Source: Streptomyces sp. A3M-1-3 (lineage in GTDB: Bacteria > Actinomycetota > Actinomycetes > Streptomycetales > Streptomycetaceae). From it: a stretch of DNA of 64,000 bases. Below the pieces are notes generated by a model, which did not search any database, was not told the origin of the DNA, and was given only the letters and a program-made list of their open reading frames with translations. Positions 16,670 to 25,230 of this stretch are shown here, in pieces; within the stretch, counting starts at the first letter, position 1, and each line of letters opens with the position of its first letter. Location of the stretch: assembly GCF_024213665.1 (NCBI RefSeq), contig NZ_JANAVP010000005.1, forward strand, positions 165,927-229,926, given 5' to 3'. Made by a program: the position numbers and the translations under genes.

Positions 16670-17245
16670 TCAACTGCCCGCAGGCGGTGCCGGGTTACTG
16701 CCCGAGCGCAGCAACAGCGGGTCACCCGCATTCGGGGCGGCAAATTCCGCTACTGCCGTGTACACGTCCGGCCTCCCCTTCACCGGCTCGCGCGGCGTCT
16801 CGCACGTATCCGGCTCGCCCTCCGCGCGCACGGCGCAGTTGATCTGTACGGTACGGCCGTCCGGTCCCATCAGGGTCAGAATGGCCCGCAGTTCCATGCC
16901 GGTGGCATTGCGGTAATACGTGCGCGCCCAGGTGTTGTTCTCCGGAGCGGTCAGTACACAGGTCTGCGCCTCCACGCCTGTCGGCGAGGAGAGTTCCGGA
17001 CCGCATTGAGCGGATGTTTGCGGCATTTCGCTTTCTTTCGTACCAGAAAGCTCAATTCCGGACAGAAGGCTGGAATCGGGCGACGCCTCCTGTGCGGGCT
17101 CCTTGGTTTGCACGGGGCTTCGTACGGGGCTTCGTACGGGCCCCTTGCCGTCCGCCGACTCCTCCGGGCCCGCCGAGGCGCCGGCCAGGGGCAGCAGAGC
17201 GGTGAACACCATGGCGGCCGCGAGCCCGATCATGCGGAGGTTCAT
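16670..17245 (-). CDS. Secreted protein of unknown function with four cysteines
   Basis: 191 residues. A signal peptide is evident (MNLRMIGLAAAMVFTALLPLAGASAG). A Ser/Pro/Glu-rich spacer is followed by a ~110-residue beta-rich domain holding four Cys (SAQCGPE, AQTCVLT, QINCAVR, PDTCETP), likely two disulfides. No known catalytic signature is seen. The ATG at 17245 is chosen because GGTGGA lies upstream; a GTG four codons earlier is the alternative. It is divergent from nothing close by and convergent with the SEC-C gene. Confidence 0.72.
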   Translation of the reverse strand: MNLRMIGLAAAMVFTALLPLAGASAGPEESADGKGPVRSPVRSPVQTKEPAQEASPDSSLLSGIELSGTKESEMPQTSAQCGPELSSPTGVEAQTCVLTAPENNTWARTYYRNATGMELRAILTLMGPDGRTVQINCAVRAEGEPDTCETPREPVKGRPDVYTAVAEFAAPNAGDPLLLRSGSNPAPPAGS

Positions 17246-17381
17246 GGCGCGTTCCACCTGTCAACGGCCGGAAAATGGGACGGTGCGCCGAAGATAGCGA
17301 CGGACCAATGACATCCGACGAACCGCGCGCCCATTTCCCCGGGAACTGCCCCCCGCACACACCCGTACGAGTGACCGCAGT

Positions 17382-18056
17382 TCAGTACGCGAGCCGGCTT
17401 CCGCCGTCCGGCGCGCTGGTGCTCGCCTCGACCAGCGCATCGACGACCGCGACGACATCCGGCAGCCACGGCCGCGCGGAACCGGGCAGCGGAGCCCGTT
17501 CCCAGCGCACCTGGCCGGTGCCCGACTCGGACGGCGGCAGCAGCAGATAGCCGCCCTCACCGTGGAAACGCAGCGAACTGGGCACCCAGTCCTTGGCGTG
17601 CAGCAGTTCGCCGAGCTGCTCCAGCGAGTACGGAGCCACCAGCAGCGACCAGCGGGTGGGCGTCGCGACGACGGGGCCGAGCCGCATCCCCATCCGGTCG
17701 AGCTCGACCAGAGCGCGAGCCCCCGCGACGGCGGGCAGGCTCACCGCGCAGGGCGCGCGGCCACCGGTGGCCAGCAGTACCGGTGCGGTCGGGCGGTTCG
17801 TCCACCACCAGCGCACCATGCGCCTGTCGGTGGAGGCCGCCAGCAGACCAGGGTCGAAGGGGTGCGCTCCGGGGACCGCGCACTCGGGATCGGGACAGGC
17901 ACAGCGGCGGCCGCGGCCACCCGCCGGCGCCGTTCCCACACCCGGGAAAACGGGCCACTTCCATTCAGTCGCGCAGGTCAGCGCCGCACCGAGTAGGGCA
18001 GGCTTCCCATTTCGCCGGAACAGGAGCCTGCGTCGCCTTCCGAGGATCTCGCGCAT
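17382..18056 (-). CDS. Prim-Pol-like protein lacking visible catalytic residues
   Basis: 224 residues with the layout of a bifunctional primase/polymerase N-terminal domain: LGAALTCATEWKWPVFPG at the start, a zinc-like CACPDPECAVPGAHPF segment, then WWTNRPTAPVLLATGG. The metal-binding D-x-D position reads CAVSLPAV and the SGGxH position reads TPTRWSLLV, so both active-site motifs appear lost. It may therefore be a non-catalytic DNA-binding or scaffold member of the family. The ATG at 18056 (MREILGRRRR, with GGAAAGGAA upstream) is preferred over the start at 18098. Confidence 0.75.
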   Translation of the reverse strand: MREILGRRRRLLFRRNGKPALLGAALTCATEWKWPVFPGVGTAPAGGRGRRCACPDPECAVPGAHPFDPGLLAASTDRRMVRWWWTNRPTAPVLLATGGRAPCAVSLPAVAGARALVELDRMGMRLGPVVATPTRWSLLVAPYSLEQLGELLHAKDWVPSSLRFHGEGGYLLLPPSESGTGQVRWERAPLPGSARPWLPDVVAVVDALVEASTSAPDGGSRLAY

Positions 18057-18708
18057 GAGCGCTCGTTCCTTTCCGTTGAACGCCGAGGGCCACATCACAC
18101 CGTGTGTGCATCACTTCACTACACGTACAAAGTTCCGCGTCATCGCTTGCGAACGCCCGGCCGGCCTGCGGCACGGGCGACTCCTCGGTCGAGAGCCGAG
18201 CGTCGAGCGAGGTCGAACCTGGACTGTGTCCATCAAACACCTGGCGGGGGGTGGCGTGCGCGTGGCGCTTACTGCTCCGTGTACACCGGACTCTGTCCGG
18301 GGATAGCTGGTCCCGCCACTCGGGGATGAGGCGCGGCCCACTCCGGTAAGGACGCCGGGGCCTGCCGCCAGGTTCCGGGGCGTCCCAACTGCCCCTGGCC
18401 ATCACCGATTACGTACCCCGCATGTTCGATATGACGCTCCTCCCGGGACTTCGTCCTGGGAGGTTCCCCCTTGTCGAACGCCCTCAGTCGACCGCAAAAG
18501 GTCCTCACCTGGTGCATTTTTCAGCCAAGTTCGGCGCATCCGCCGGATGCGCCGATATCGCCTCACGGACACCAGGAATCCCAGCTGGGCAATGCTGGAC
18601 ATCGACTCACATCTGCGTGTAGATGTGGATGCATTGATAGCGGCGCAGAATGACATGGGGGTTTGCGATGCTATTGAGCAGAACGCACCCGGCGGAAAGG
18701 CGACTGCC
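18057..18708. other. Long divergent intergenic region with a strong hairpin
   Basis: No convincing gene lies in these ~650 bases. They separate the Prim-Pol-like gene (-) from the phosphatase gene (+). Two hairpins are evident: CCGGAC-TCT-GTCCGG at about 18286-18300, and an 11-bp stem with one G-T pair at 18439-18463 (CCTCCCGGGAC, loop TTC, GTCCTGGGAGG). The second could be an attenuator or terminator in a long leader of the phosphatase gene. Short frames starting 18422-18547 lack ribosome sites. Confidence 0.45.
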
Positions 18709-20082
18709 ATGAGCGCCCCCCATCTGCCGAAAGTGGCTGGAATCGACCCGGCCCTCCCCACGCCCGCGCACACTGTCGCGCCCATCCCCGCGGACCGGAA
18801 CGACCCGCCCGCCCCGGGCGCGCTCATCCAGGACCGGCTGGCCGGCTGGGTCTCCGACCTCACCACGCTGCACGAACTCACCGAACGGCTGGCCCGCACC
18901 AGCGGCCTCGAAGAGTCGCTGAAGGAGCTGCTGAGCGCCGGGGCCGCCCTCGTCGGGGCGCGCCGCGGCCTGGTCGTCCTCGAACCGGCCGACGGACTCG
19001 GCCCCAGCACCACCATCGGCCTCGGGCTCGCCCACGCCGACCTCGGCCACATCGAGACCGTGCCGCGCAGCGCCACCTCGTACGGCCGCATCCTGGACGG
19101 CCTGCCGGACGGCGAGGGCGCACACCCCGACCTGCTCGGCGAGGAAGGGCTCGACCCGCGCCACCGCGAGGTCGCGGCCCGGCTCGGCTACGCCGCCAGC
19201 TACGCCGTACCGCTGGCCGGCGAGACGGCGGGCCGCCTCGGCGCGGCCGTGTGGCTCTACGACGAACCGGCCGAGCCGGTCGAGCGCCAGCGCCACCTCG
19301 TCGGCCTCTACGCCCGGTACGCGACCGAGCACCTCGCCCGCACCCTGGAGCTGGAACGGGCCCGCGCCCAGGTCGCCACCGTCGCCGAGGAACTGCTGCC
19401 CAGCCGCCTCCCCCGGGTCGCCGGCGTACAGCTCGCCGCCCGGCACCGCACCGGCCCGCGCGGCGGCGGCGACTGGTACGACGCCCTGCCGCTGCCCGAG
19501 GGCGCGCTCGGACTCGCCGTCGGCTCGGTCACCGGCTCCGGGCCCAGCGCGGTCGCCGCGATGGGCCGGCTGCGGGCGTCCCTGCGCGCTTATGCCGTGA
19601 TGGAGGGCGAGGACCCGGTCGCCGTACTCTCCGACCTCGAACTGCTGCTGCGGCTGACCGAGCCGGCCCGCTCGGCGACCGCGCTCTTCGCGTACTGCGA
19701 ACCCGCCCGCCGCAAGATCGTGCTGGCCGGGGCGGGCCACACCCCGCCGCTGCTCATCGGTGAGCGGCGGACGGAGTTCGTGGAGACCTCGCTGTCCGCG
19801 CCGCTGGGGATGCTCTCCTGCTGGGAGGCGCCCAGCGTGGAGGTCGAGACCGCGCCCGGAGAAACGGTGCTGCTCTACACCGACGGACTGCTGCACCGCA
19901 CCGGCGATCCCATGGACCGGGCCTTCGCGCGGCTGCACGCAGCCGCGGCAAGCGTGCCGAAGAGCATCCGGGACGATCCTGGGTCGATCGCGGACCATGT
20001 GCTGCGGACCGTGCTCCCGGACGGTCTCGACGCGGTCGACTCGGCCGAGGACATCGTGCTGCTCGCTGCCCGTTTTGACTGA
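18709..20082 (+). CDS. GAF-domain PP2C/SpoIIE-type phosphatase
   Basis: About 457 residues. A GAF sensor domain (from WVSDLTTLHELTERLARTSG to LARTLELERA) precedes a SpoIIE-like PPM phosphatase domain with GGDWYDAL and LLYTDGLLH. The motif normally G-D-V-x-G-H-G reads VGSVTGSG, replacing a metal-binding Asp by Ser, and the last motif is EDIVLLA instead of DD, so activity may be weak or altered. Such proteins dephosphorylate anti-anti-sigma factors. The ATG at 18709 with GGAAAGG upstream is chosen; in-frame starts go back to 18547. GHKL partners lie at 14767 and 21675. Confidence 0.82.
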   Translation: MSAPHLPKVAGIDPALPTPAHTVAPIPADRNDPPAPGALIQDRLAGWVSDLTTLHELTERLARTSGLEESLKELLSAGAALVGARRGLVVLEPADGLGPSTTIGLGLAHADLGHIETVPRSATSYGRILDGLPDGEGAHPDLLGEEGLDPRHREVAARLGYAASYAVPLAGETAGRLGAAVWLYDEPAEPVERQRHLVGLYARYATEHLARTLELERARAQVATVAEELLPSRLPRVAGVQLAARHRTGPRGGGDWYDALPLPEGALGLAVGSVTGSGPSAVAAMGRLRASLRAYAVMEGEDPVAVLSDLELLLRLTEPARSATALFAYCEPARRKIVLAGAGHTPPLLIGERRTEFVETSLSAPLGMLSCWEAPSVEVETAPGETVLLYTDGLLHRTGDPMDRAFARLHAAAASVPKSIRDDPGSIADHVLRTVLPDGLDAVDSAEDIVLLAARFD

Positions 20083-20160
20083 TTCCTCACATGACGCCGG
20101 GCCGTCTTCCGCTCACACATACGATGAGAAGACGGTCCAGTGTCGTATCGAGGAGAAGAC

Positions 20161-21642
20161 GTGGCTGACGAGCTCATCCCGGAGACCCCGGAAGCAGCTG
20201 AAGAGGCACCCATCAAGCAGCGGAAGAACGGCCTGTACCCGGGCGTCTCCGACGAGCTTGCCGAGAACATGCAGTCCGGCTGGGCCGACACCGAGCTTCG
20301 CGGCCTGGAGCCCGTCGCGCAGGCACGGCACACCGCCGCCCGCCGCGCCGCGCTCTCCACGCGCTTCCCCGGCGAGCGCCTGGTGATCCCCGCAGGCAAC
20401 CTGAAGACCCGCTCGAACGACACCGAGTACCCCTTCCGCGCCTCCACCGAGTACGCCTACCTCACCGGCGACCAGACCGAGGACGGCGTCCTGGTCCTGG
20501 AGCCCCGTCCGGAAGCTGACGGCGGGCACGACGCGACGGTCTACCTGCTGCCCCGCTCCAACCGCGAAAACGGCGAGTTCTGGCTCGACGGCCAGGGCGA
20601 ACTGTGGGTCGGCCGCCGGCACTCCCTCACCGAGGCCGAGCAGCTGCTCGGCATCCCCGCCATGGACGTGCGCGAGCTGCCCGCGGTCCTGACCGAGGCC
20701 ACCGGCCCGGTCCGGGGCGTGCGCGGCCACGACGCCGGCATCGAGGCCGCACTGACCGACAAGGTCACCGCCGAGCGCGACGAGGAACTGCGCGTCTACC
20801 TCTCCGAGGCCCGCGCCGTGAAGGACGAATTCGAGATCGGCGAGCTGCAGAAGGCGGTCGACTCGACCGTCCGCGGCTTCGAGGACGTCGTCAAGATCCT
20901 CGACAAGGCCGAGGCCACCAGCGAGCGCTACATCGAGGGCACCTTCTTCCTGCGCGCCCGCGTCGAGGGCAACGACATCGGCTACGGCTCCATCTGCGCC
21001 GCCGGCCCGCACGCCACCACCCTCCACTGGGTGCGCAACGACGGCGACGTCCGCTCCGGCGAGCTGCTGCTGCTCGACGCCGGCGTGGAGACCCACACGC
21101 TCTACACCGCCGACGTCACCCGCACCCTGCCGGTCAACGGCACCTTCACGCCGCTGCAGCGCAAGATCTACGACGCGGTGTACGAGTCCCAGGAAGCCGG
21201 CATCGCGGCCGTCAGGCCCGGCGCCAAGTACCGCGACTTCCACGACGCCTCGCAGCGCGTGCTCGCCGAGAAGCTCGTCGAATGGGGCCTCGTCGAGGGC
21301 CCCGTCGAGCGCGTCCTGGAGCTGGGCCTGCAGCGCCGCTGGACCCTGCACGGCACCGGCCACATGCTCGGCATGGACGTCCACGACTGCGCCGCCGCGC
21401 GCACCGAGGCGTACGTCGACGGAACGCTCGAGCCCGGAATGTGCCTCACCGTCGAGCCCGGCCTGTACTTCCAGGCCGACGACCTGACCGTGCCCGAGGA
21501 GTACCGGGGCATCGGCGTCCGCATCGAGGACGACGTCGTGGTCACCGAGGACGGCAACCGGAACATGTCCGCGGCCCTGCCCCGGCAGGCCGACGACGTC
21601 GAGGCATGGATGGCGGCCACCAAGCGGGCCGGCCAGGCCTGA
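20161..21642 (+). CDS. pepP: Xaa-Pro aminopeptidase (aminopeptidase P, M24B)
   Basis: 493 residues. An N-terminal AMP_N domain (RFPGERLVIPAGNLKTRSNDTEYPFRAS) precedes a pita-bread M24 metallopeptidase domain with the dinuclear ligands visible in LLLLDAGVETHTLYTADVTRTLP (Asp, Asp), HGTGHMLGMDVHD (His), VEPGLY (Glu) and GIRIEDD-like GVRIEDDVVV (Glu). It removes N-terminal residues before proline in the cytoplasm. The GTG at 20161 follows GAGGAGAAG; the earlier GTG at 20140 lacks a site. Length is typical. Confidence 0.94.
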   Translation: MADELIPETPEAAEEAPIKQRKNGLYPGVSDELAENMQSGWADTELRGLEPVAQARHTAARRAALSTRFPGERLVIPAGNLKTRSNDTEYPFRASTEYAYLTGDQTEDGVLVLEPRPEADGGHDATVYLLPRSNRENGEFWLDGQGELWVGRRHSLTEAEQLLGIPAMDVRELPAVLTEATGPVRGVRGHDAGIEAALTDKVTAERDEELRVYLSEARAVKDEFEIGELQKAVDSTVRGFEDVVKILDKAEATSERYIEGTFFLRARVEGNDIGYGSICAAGPHATTLHWVRNDGDVRSGELLLLDAGVETHTLYTADVTRTLPVNGTFTPLQRKIYDAVYESQEAGIAAVRPGAKYRDFHDASQRVLAEKLVEWGLVEGPVERVLELGLQRRWTLHGTGHMLGMDVHDCAAARTEAYVDGTLEPGMCLTVEPGLYFQADDLTVPEEYRGIGVRIEDDVVVTEDGNRNMSAALPRQADDVEAWMAATKRAGQA

Positions 21643-21674
21643 TCAGCTCAGCACCCGCCGCGAGGGCGCGTCGC

Positions 21675-22127
21675 TCAGGACACTCTGAGCAGCGCGTCCT
21701 CGCGCCATTTGAGGATCTTGTCGAAGCTCACCACCGCACCGCTCCCCGGCCTGTTTCTGAAACGGACGTGATCGGCAAGCTCTTCGATGAGGCACAGGCC
21801 ACGGCCGTGCTCAGCCATGGCCGACGGACGGACAGCGGTGCGAGGGCCCCGGCGTGCCGGAAAACCCGGCCCCGAGTCGGTGACCTCGATACGGCATTTC
21901 TCGCCGTCGAGATAGGCGGTGACCCGGTATGCCCCCGAGGATGCGCCGGACCCGTCGTCCCCTCCGTGCTCGACCGCGTTCGCACACGCTTCGCTGAGCG
22001 CGACCGACAGATCGTAGGAGATGTCCGGATCGACCCCCGCGGTCTCCATGGTCCCGAGGAGAAGCCTTCGGGCGAGCGGAACGCTCGCGGCCTCGCGCCG
22101 CAAGTGGAGAGACCACCAGATGCTCAT
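21675..22127 (-). CDS. Anti-sigma-type ATP-binding protein (HATPase_c_2)
   Basis: 150 residues. GHKL fold: N-box SVALSEACANAVEHGG, G1 VTDSGPGFP, G2 HGRGLCLIEELADHV. This is the RsbW-like serine kinase/anti-sigma class, abundant in Streptomyces. An AGGAGG a few bases upstream fixes the ATG at 22127 (MSIWWSLHLRREA); the longer frame to 22472 is not supported. It is convergent with aminopeptidase P. Its partner sigma or STAS protein is not in the window. Confidence 0.85.
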   Translation of the reverse strand: MSIWWSLHLRREAASVPLARRLLLGTMETAGVDPDISYDLSVALSEACANAVEHGGDDGSGASSGAYRVTAYLDGEKCRIEVTDSGPGFPARRGPRTAVRPSAMAEHGRGLCLIEELADHVRFRNRPGSGAVVSFDKILKWREDALLRVS

Positions 22128-22364
22128 GCTCCAGCCTCCTGGCTGCGGCTCGACATACCGATACGTATTGCCGCTCATAGCGGTCGGTAAGCACCCCGCG
22201 CCTGTGATACCGCTCATTCGGCGGACGCGCGCGCCCCTTACGCCGGTGTATGTGCGGCGTATGTGCGGGCATATGCACGGCCGATGTGCGGCGTACTGGG
22301 ACGGACGGGAGGTTCCGGACCTGCCGTATGGCGGACCGGAAGGCAGTGCGATGATGTCCCGGCC

Positions 22365-23219
22365 ATGCCTACCCCTGGCGCGACACCGGTCGCGCACGCC
22401 GGAGCCGGTCTGCGGCTGCTGAGGGCCGCGGTGTTCACCGCGGTCCTTGTCGTGCTGTCCGCCGGCGGGCATGCGCTCGCCTCCTGCGCCACCGTCCCCT
22501 GGTGGGCGCTGGGCGCCGGCTTCCTCGCCGTGTTCGCCGGTACGGCGCCGCTGGCCGGGCAGGCACGTTCACTGCCGGCCATCTCCGGCGCACTGGCCGG
22601 CGGACAGCTCGTCCTGCACGCCCTGTTCGGCCTCGGCCAGCACGCCGCCCCCGCCGGACGGCCCGTCTCCCCCGACACCTCGGTGGCCGCACTCGCCGCC
22701 AAGCTGCTGTGCGGAGGCAACGCCGTACCGCTGAGTCCCGCCGAGGCCCGGCAGGTCCTCACCGCCGCGGGCCTCGACCCGGCCGCCGGCCAGGCGGCGG
22801 GCCACGCCGCGCACCAGCACACCGGCGCCGCCGCGAGCCTCGCGGACGCCGCCCAGCCCGCCACGGGACTGCTGCCTTCCCTGCCCATGCTGCTCGGACA
22901 CCTGCTGGCCGCGCTGGCCACCGGCTGGCTGCTCAGCCGCGGGGACGCCGCGCTGACCCGGCTGCTACGGCTGTCCGCCCACGGGGTCGGCGAGTTCGCC
23001 GCCGGGGCGCTCGTACGGGCGCTGCGCGCCGCCCTCTCCCTCGTACGCGCCCTGCGCACCGGGCTTCCGGGGGCGCCCGTACGGGGCTCGCGCGCCCCGC
23101 GTACCCCACTGGCCGCCCCCCTCCACGCGGGCGGCGCCGCACTCCAGCACACGGTGACCAGGCGCGGGCCGCCGGCGCCCGCCCCCGTACGCGTTCTCGA
23201 ACTCGTACGCGCGGCCTGA
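22365..23219 (+). CDS. Integral membrane protein heading the copper gene group
   Basis: 284 residues with about four hydrophobic helices (for example LLRAAVFTAVLVVLSAGGHAL, ALGAGFLAVFAGTAPLAG, ISGALAGGQLVLHALFGLG, MLLGHLLAALATGWLLS). A His-rich external segment (GQAAGHAAHQHTG) and a C-terminal Arg-rich cytoplasmic tail are visible. It precedes YcnI, Sco and PCuAC genes in the same direction, so a part in copper handling or metal sensing at the membrane is plausible but unproven. No strong ribosome site is seen before the ATG at 22365, so the start is uncertain. Confidence 0.68.
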   Translation: MPTPGATPVAHAGAGLRLLRAAVFTAVLVVLSAGGHALASCATVPWWALGAGFLAVFAGTAPLAGQARSLPAISGALAGGQLVLHALFGLGQHAAPAGRPVSPDTSVAALAAKLLCGGNAVPLSPAEARQVLTAAGLDPAAGQAAGHAAHQHTGAAASLADAAQPATGLLPSLPMLLGHLLAALATGWLLSRGDAALTRLLRLSAHGVGEFAAGALVRALRAALSLVRALRTGLPGAPVRGSRAPRTPLAAPLHAGGAALQHTVTRRGPPAPAPVRVLELVRAA

Positions 23220-23310
23220 CGCGGCACTCTCCAGCGGGAGTGGTGTCGCGCATGCGCGCACATCCGCGCGCCAACCCACCGTTCCTCAACTCCTGTGGAG
23301 TGTTTCCACC

Positions 23311-24072
23311 ATGAACGTCTCACGTCTCTCCGCCGCCGGCGTCGTCGCCGCGGCCGCCGTCCTGCTCCTCTCGGGCCCTGCCTTCGCGCACGTCAGCGTG
23401 CAGCCCGGCGAGGCCGAGAAGGGCGGCTACGCCACCATCAACTTCAAGGTCCCCAACGAGCGCGACAACGCCTCGACCAACAAGCTCGAGGTCAGCTTCC
23501 CGACCGACCACCCGCTCGCGTCCGTGATGCCGCAGCCCGTGCCCGGCTGGCAGGTCGAGGTCACCAAGGCCAAGCTCGCCAAGCCGCTCAAGGTCCACGG
23601 CAAGGAGATCAAGGAAGCCGTCTCCAAGGTCACCTGGACCGGCGGCAAGATCGCGCCCGGACAGTTCCAGCAGTTCCCGCTCTCCGTCGGCCAGCTCCCC
23701 GAGGACGCCGACCAGCTGGTCTTCAAGGCCCTCCAGACGTACGACAACAACGAGGTCGTGCGCTGGATCGAGGAGCCCAAGGAGGGCGCCGAGGAGCCGC
23801 AGAACCCGGCCCCCGTACTGAAGCTGACCGAGCCCACCGGCGAGGGCCACCACGGCGGCGCCACCGGCGGCAAGGACGAGGGCAAGGACGACGGCACGTC
23901 CGACGACAAGTCCGCGGGCCACCAGGACGACAAGGGCGACGACCACCAGAAGACCGCCGCCGCCTCCGACAGCAGTGACACCACCGCCCGCGTCCTCGCG
24001 GGCGTGGGCATCGCCGTCGGAGCCGCAGGCGTGGCCTTCGGTGTATTCGCCGGCCGCCGCCGCACGTCCTGA
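23311..24072 (+). CDS. YcnI-family copper-binding protein (DUF1775)
   Basis: 253 residues. The signal peptide ends AFA, so the mature protein begins with His (HVSVQPGEAEKGG), the residue YcnI uses with a conserved Trp (PGWQVEV) to bind copper(II). A cupredoxin-like domain of about 150 residues is followed by a His/Asp/Lys-rich linker and a C-terminal transmembrane anchor (VLAGVGIAVGAAGVAFGVFAG, then RRR). It acts on the outer face of the membrane. It is followed 35 bases later by the Sco gene. Confidence 0.9.
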   Translation: MNVSRLSAAGVVAAAAVLLLSGPAFAHVSVQPGEAEKGGYATINFKVPNERDNASTNKLEVSFPTDHPLASVMPQPVPGWQVEVTKAKLAKPLKVHGKEIKEAVSKVTWTGGKIAPGQFQQFPLSVGQLPEDADQLVFKALQTYDNNEVVRWIEEPKEGAEEPQNPAPVLKLTEPTGEGHHGGATGGKDEGKDDGTSDDKSAGHQDDKGDDHQKTAAASDSSDTTARVLAGVGIAVGAAGVAFGVFAGRRRTS

Positions 24073-24107
24073 CCCGCCCCTCCCCTCACCACCCGGGACA
24101 CATCCCC

Positions 24108-24761
24108 ATGCGCAAGAAGAGCGTGCTCGCCGCTGCCCTCGTCGCCGCGGCCGCACTCACCCTGTCCGCCTGCGGCGGCAGCGACGACCACAGCCACAAC
24201 CCCGTCGCCGACGTGTCGGCGCAGGCGAAGACGAAGGCCGCGACCGTGCTCGACCGGCCCTTCGAGAAGCCGGACCTCGTCCTCACCGACACCACCGGCA
24301 AGAAGTACGACCTCCGCGAGCAGACCAAGGGCAAGCCGACGCTGATCTACTTCGGCTACACCAACTGCCCCGACGTCTGCCCGCTCACCATGAGCAACAT
24401 CGCCATCGCCAGGAAGGTGCTCCCCAAGGCCGACCAGGACAGCCTCCGCGTCGTCTTCGTCACCACCGACCCCGAGCGCGACACTCCCGCCTCACTCGGC
24501 TCGTGGCTGGGGGCCCAGGACCCGTCCTTCGTCGGCCTCACCGGCGACTTCGCCACCATCCAGGCCGGCGCCCGCACCCTCGGCATCGGCATCGACCCCG
24601 CGAAGAAGGAGAAGGACGGCGGCGTCGTCTCCATGCACGGGGCGCAGGTCATCGCCTTCTCCCCGAAGAGCGACGAGGGGTACGTCCTGTACGGCGAGGA
24701 CACCACGTCCGACGACTACGCCAAGGATCTGCCGAAGATCGTCAAGGGAGAGAACCCGTGA
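24108..24761 (+). CDS. sco: Sco1/SenC-family copper metallochaperone lipoprotein
   Basis: 217 residues. A lipobox LSAC follows the signal helix. The thioredoxin-like fold carries the copper-binding CxxxC (TNCPDVCP) and the distal His in VVSMHGAQ. Sco proteins deliver copper to the CuA site of cytochrome c oxidase and, in S. lividans, help the radical copper oxidase GlxA. An extra His-rich stretch (DDHSHN) directly follows the lipidated Cys. The stop overlaps the GTG of the PCuAC gene by 4 bases, which suggests translational coupling. Confidence 0.93.
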   Translation: MRKKSVLAAALVAAAALTLSACGGSDDHSHNPVADVSAQAKTKAATVLDRPFEKPDLVLTDTTGKKYDLREQTKGKPTLIYFGYTNCPDVCPLTMSNIAIARKVLPKADQDSLRVVFVTTDPERDTPASLGSWLGAQDPSFVGLTGDFATIQAGARTLGIGIDPAKKEKDGGVVSMHGAQVIAFSPKSDEGYVLYGEDTTSDDYAKDLPKIVKGENP

Positions 24762-25216
24762 ACCGCCGCACCACCCTCGCCGCCGCCATAGCGCTCAGCG
24801 CGTCGCTGGCGCTCGCGGGCTGCTCCGGAAGCGGCGACGGCGCCGAGCCCGAACTGAAGGTCAGCGGCGCGTTCATGCCCGAGCCCGTCATGGACGACAT
24901 GGCGGCCGGCTTCCTCACCGTCAAGAACAGCGGCGGCACCGCGGACAAACTCACCTCGGTCACCAGCGACATCGCCGGCGAGGTCCAGATCCACGAAACC
25001 AAGAACCAGAAGATGCAGGAGGTCGAATCCTTCGACATCCCCGCCGACGGCGAACTCAATCTTGAGCGCGGCGGAAGCCACATCATGTTCCTGAAGCTCA
25101 AGCAGAAGCCGAAGCAGGGCGAAAAGGTGTCCGTGGAACTGCACTTCGAGAAGTCCGGCCCCCTCAAGGTCGAACTTCCCGTGAAGGAGACCACCCACAA
25201 CCCGCAGAAGCACTGA
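24758..25216 (+). CDS. ecuC: PCu(A)C-family copper chaperone lipoprotein
   Basis: 152 residues. A lipobox LAGC is followed by a cupredoxin-like fold with the copper(I) ligands of the family: QIHET, a Met ten residues later region (NQKMQEV) and HIMFLKL. It binds extracytoplasmic Cu(I) and passes it to Sco. In S. lividans the matching protein is ECuC, working with the neighbouring Sco and DyP proteins. The GTG at 24758 overlaps the Sco stop. Downstream CopCD starts after 14 bases. Confidence 0.92.
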   Translation: MNRRTTLAAAIALSASLALAGCSGSGDGAEPELKVSGAFMPEPVMDDMAAGFLTVKNSGGTADKLTSVTSDIAGEVQIHETKNQKMQEVESFDIPADGELNLERGGSHIMFLKLKQKPKQGEKVSVELHFEKSGPLKVELPVKETTHNPQKH

Positions 25217-25230
25217 GGGGCTGACACAAC

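Noticed and set aside
18422..18653. Small proteins in the leader before the PP2C-type gene
   Set aside because: The frames are short, overlap each other, lack ribosome sites and resemble no family; the region is better read as regulatory.
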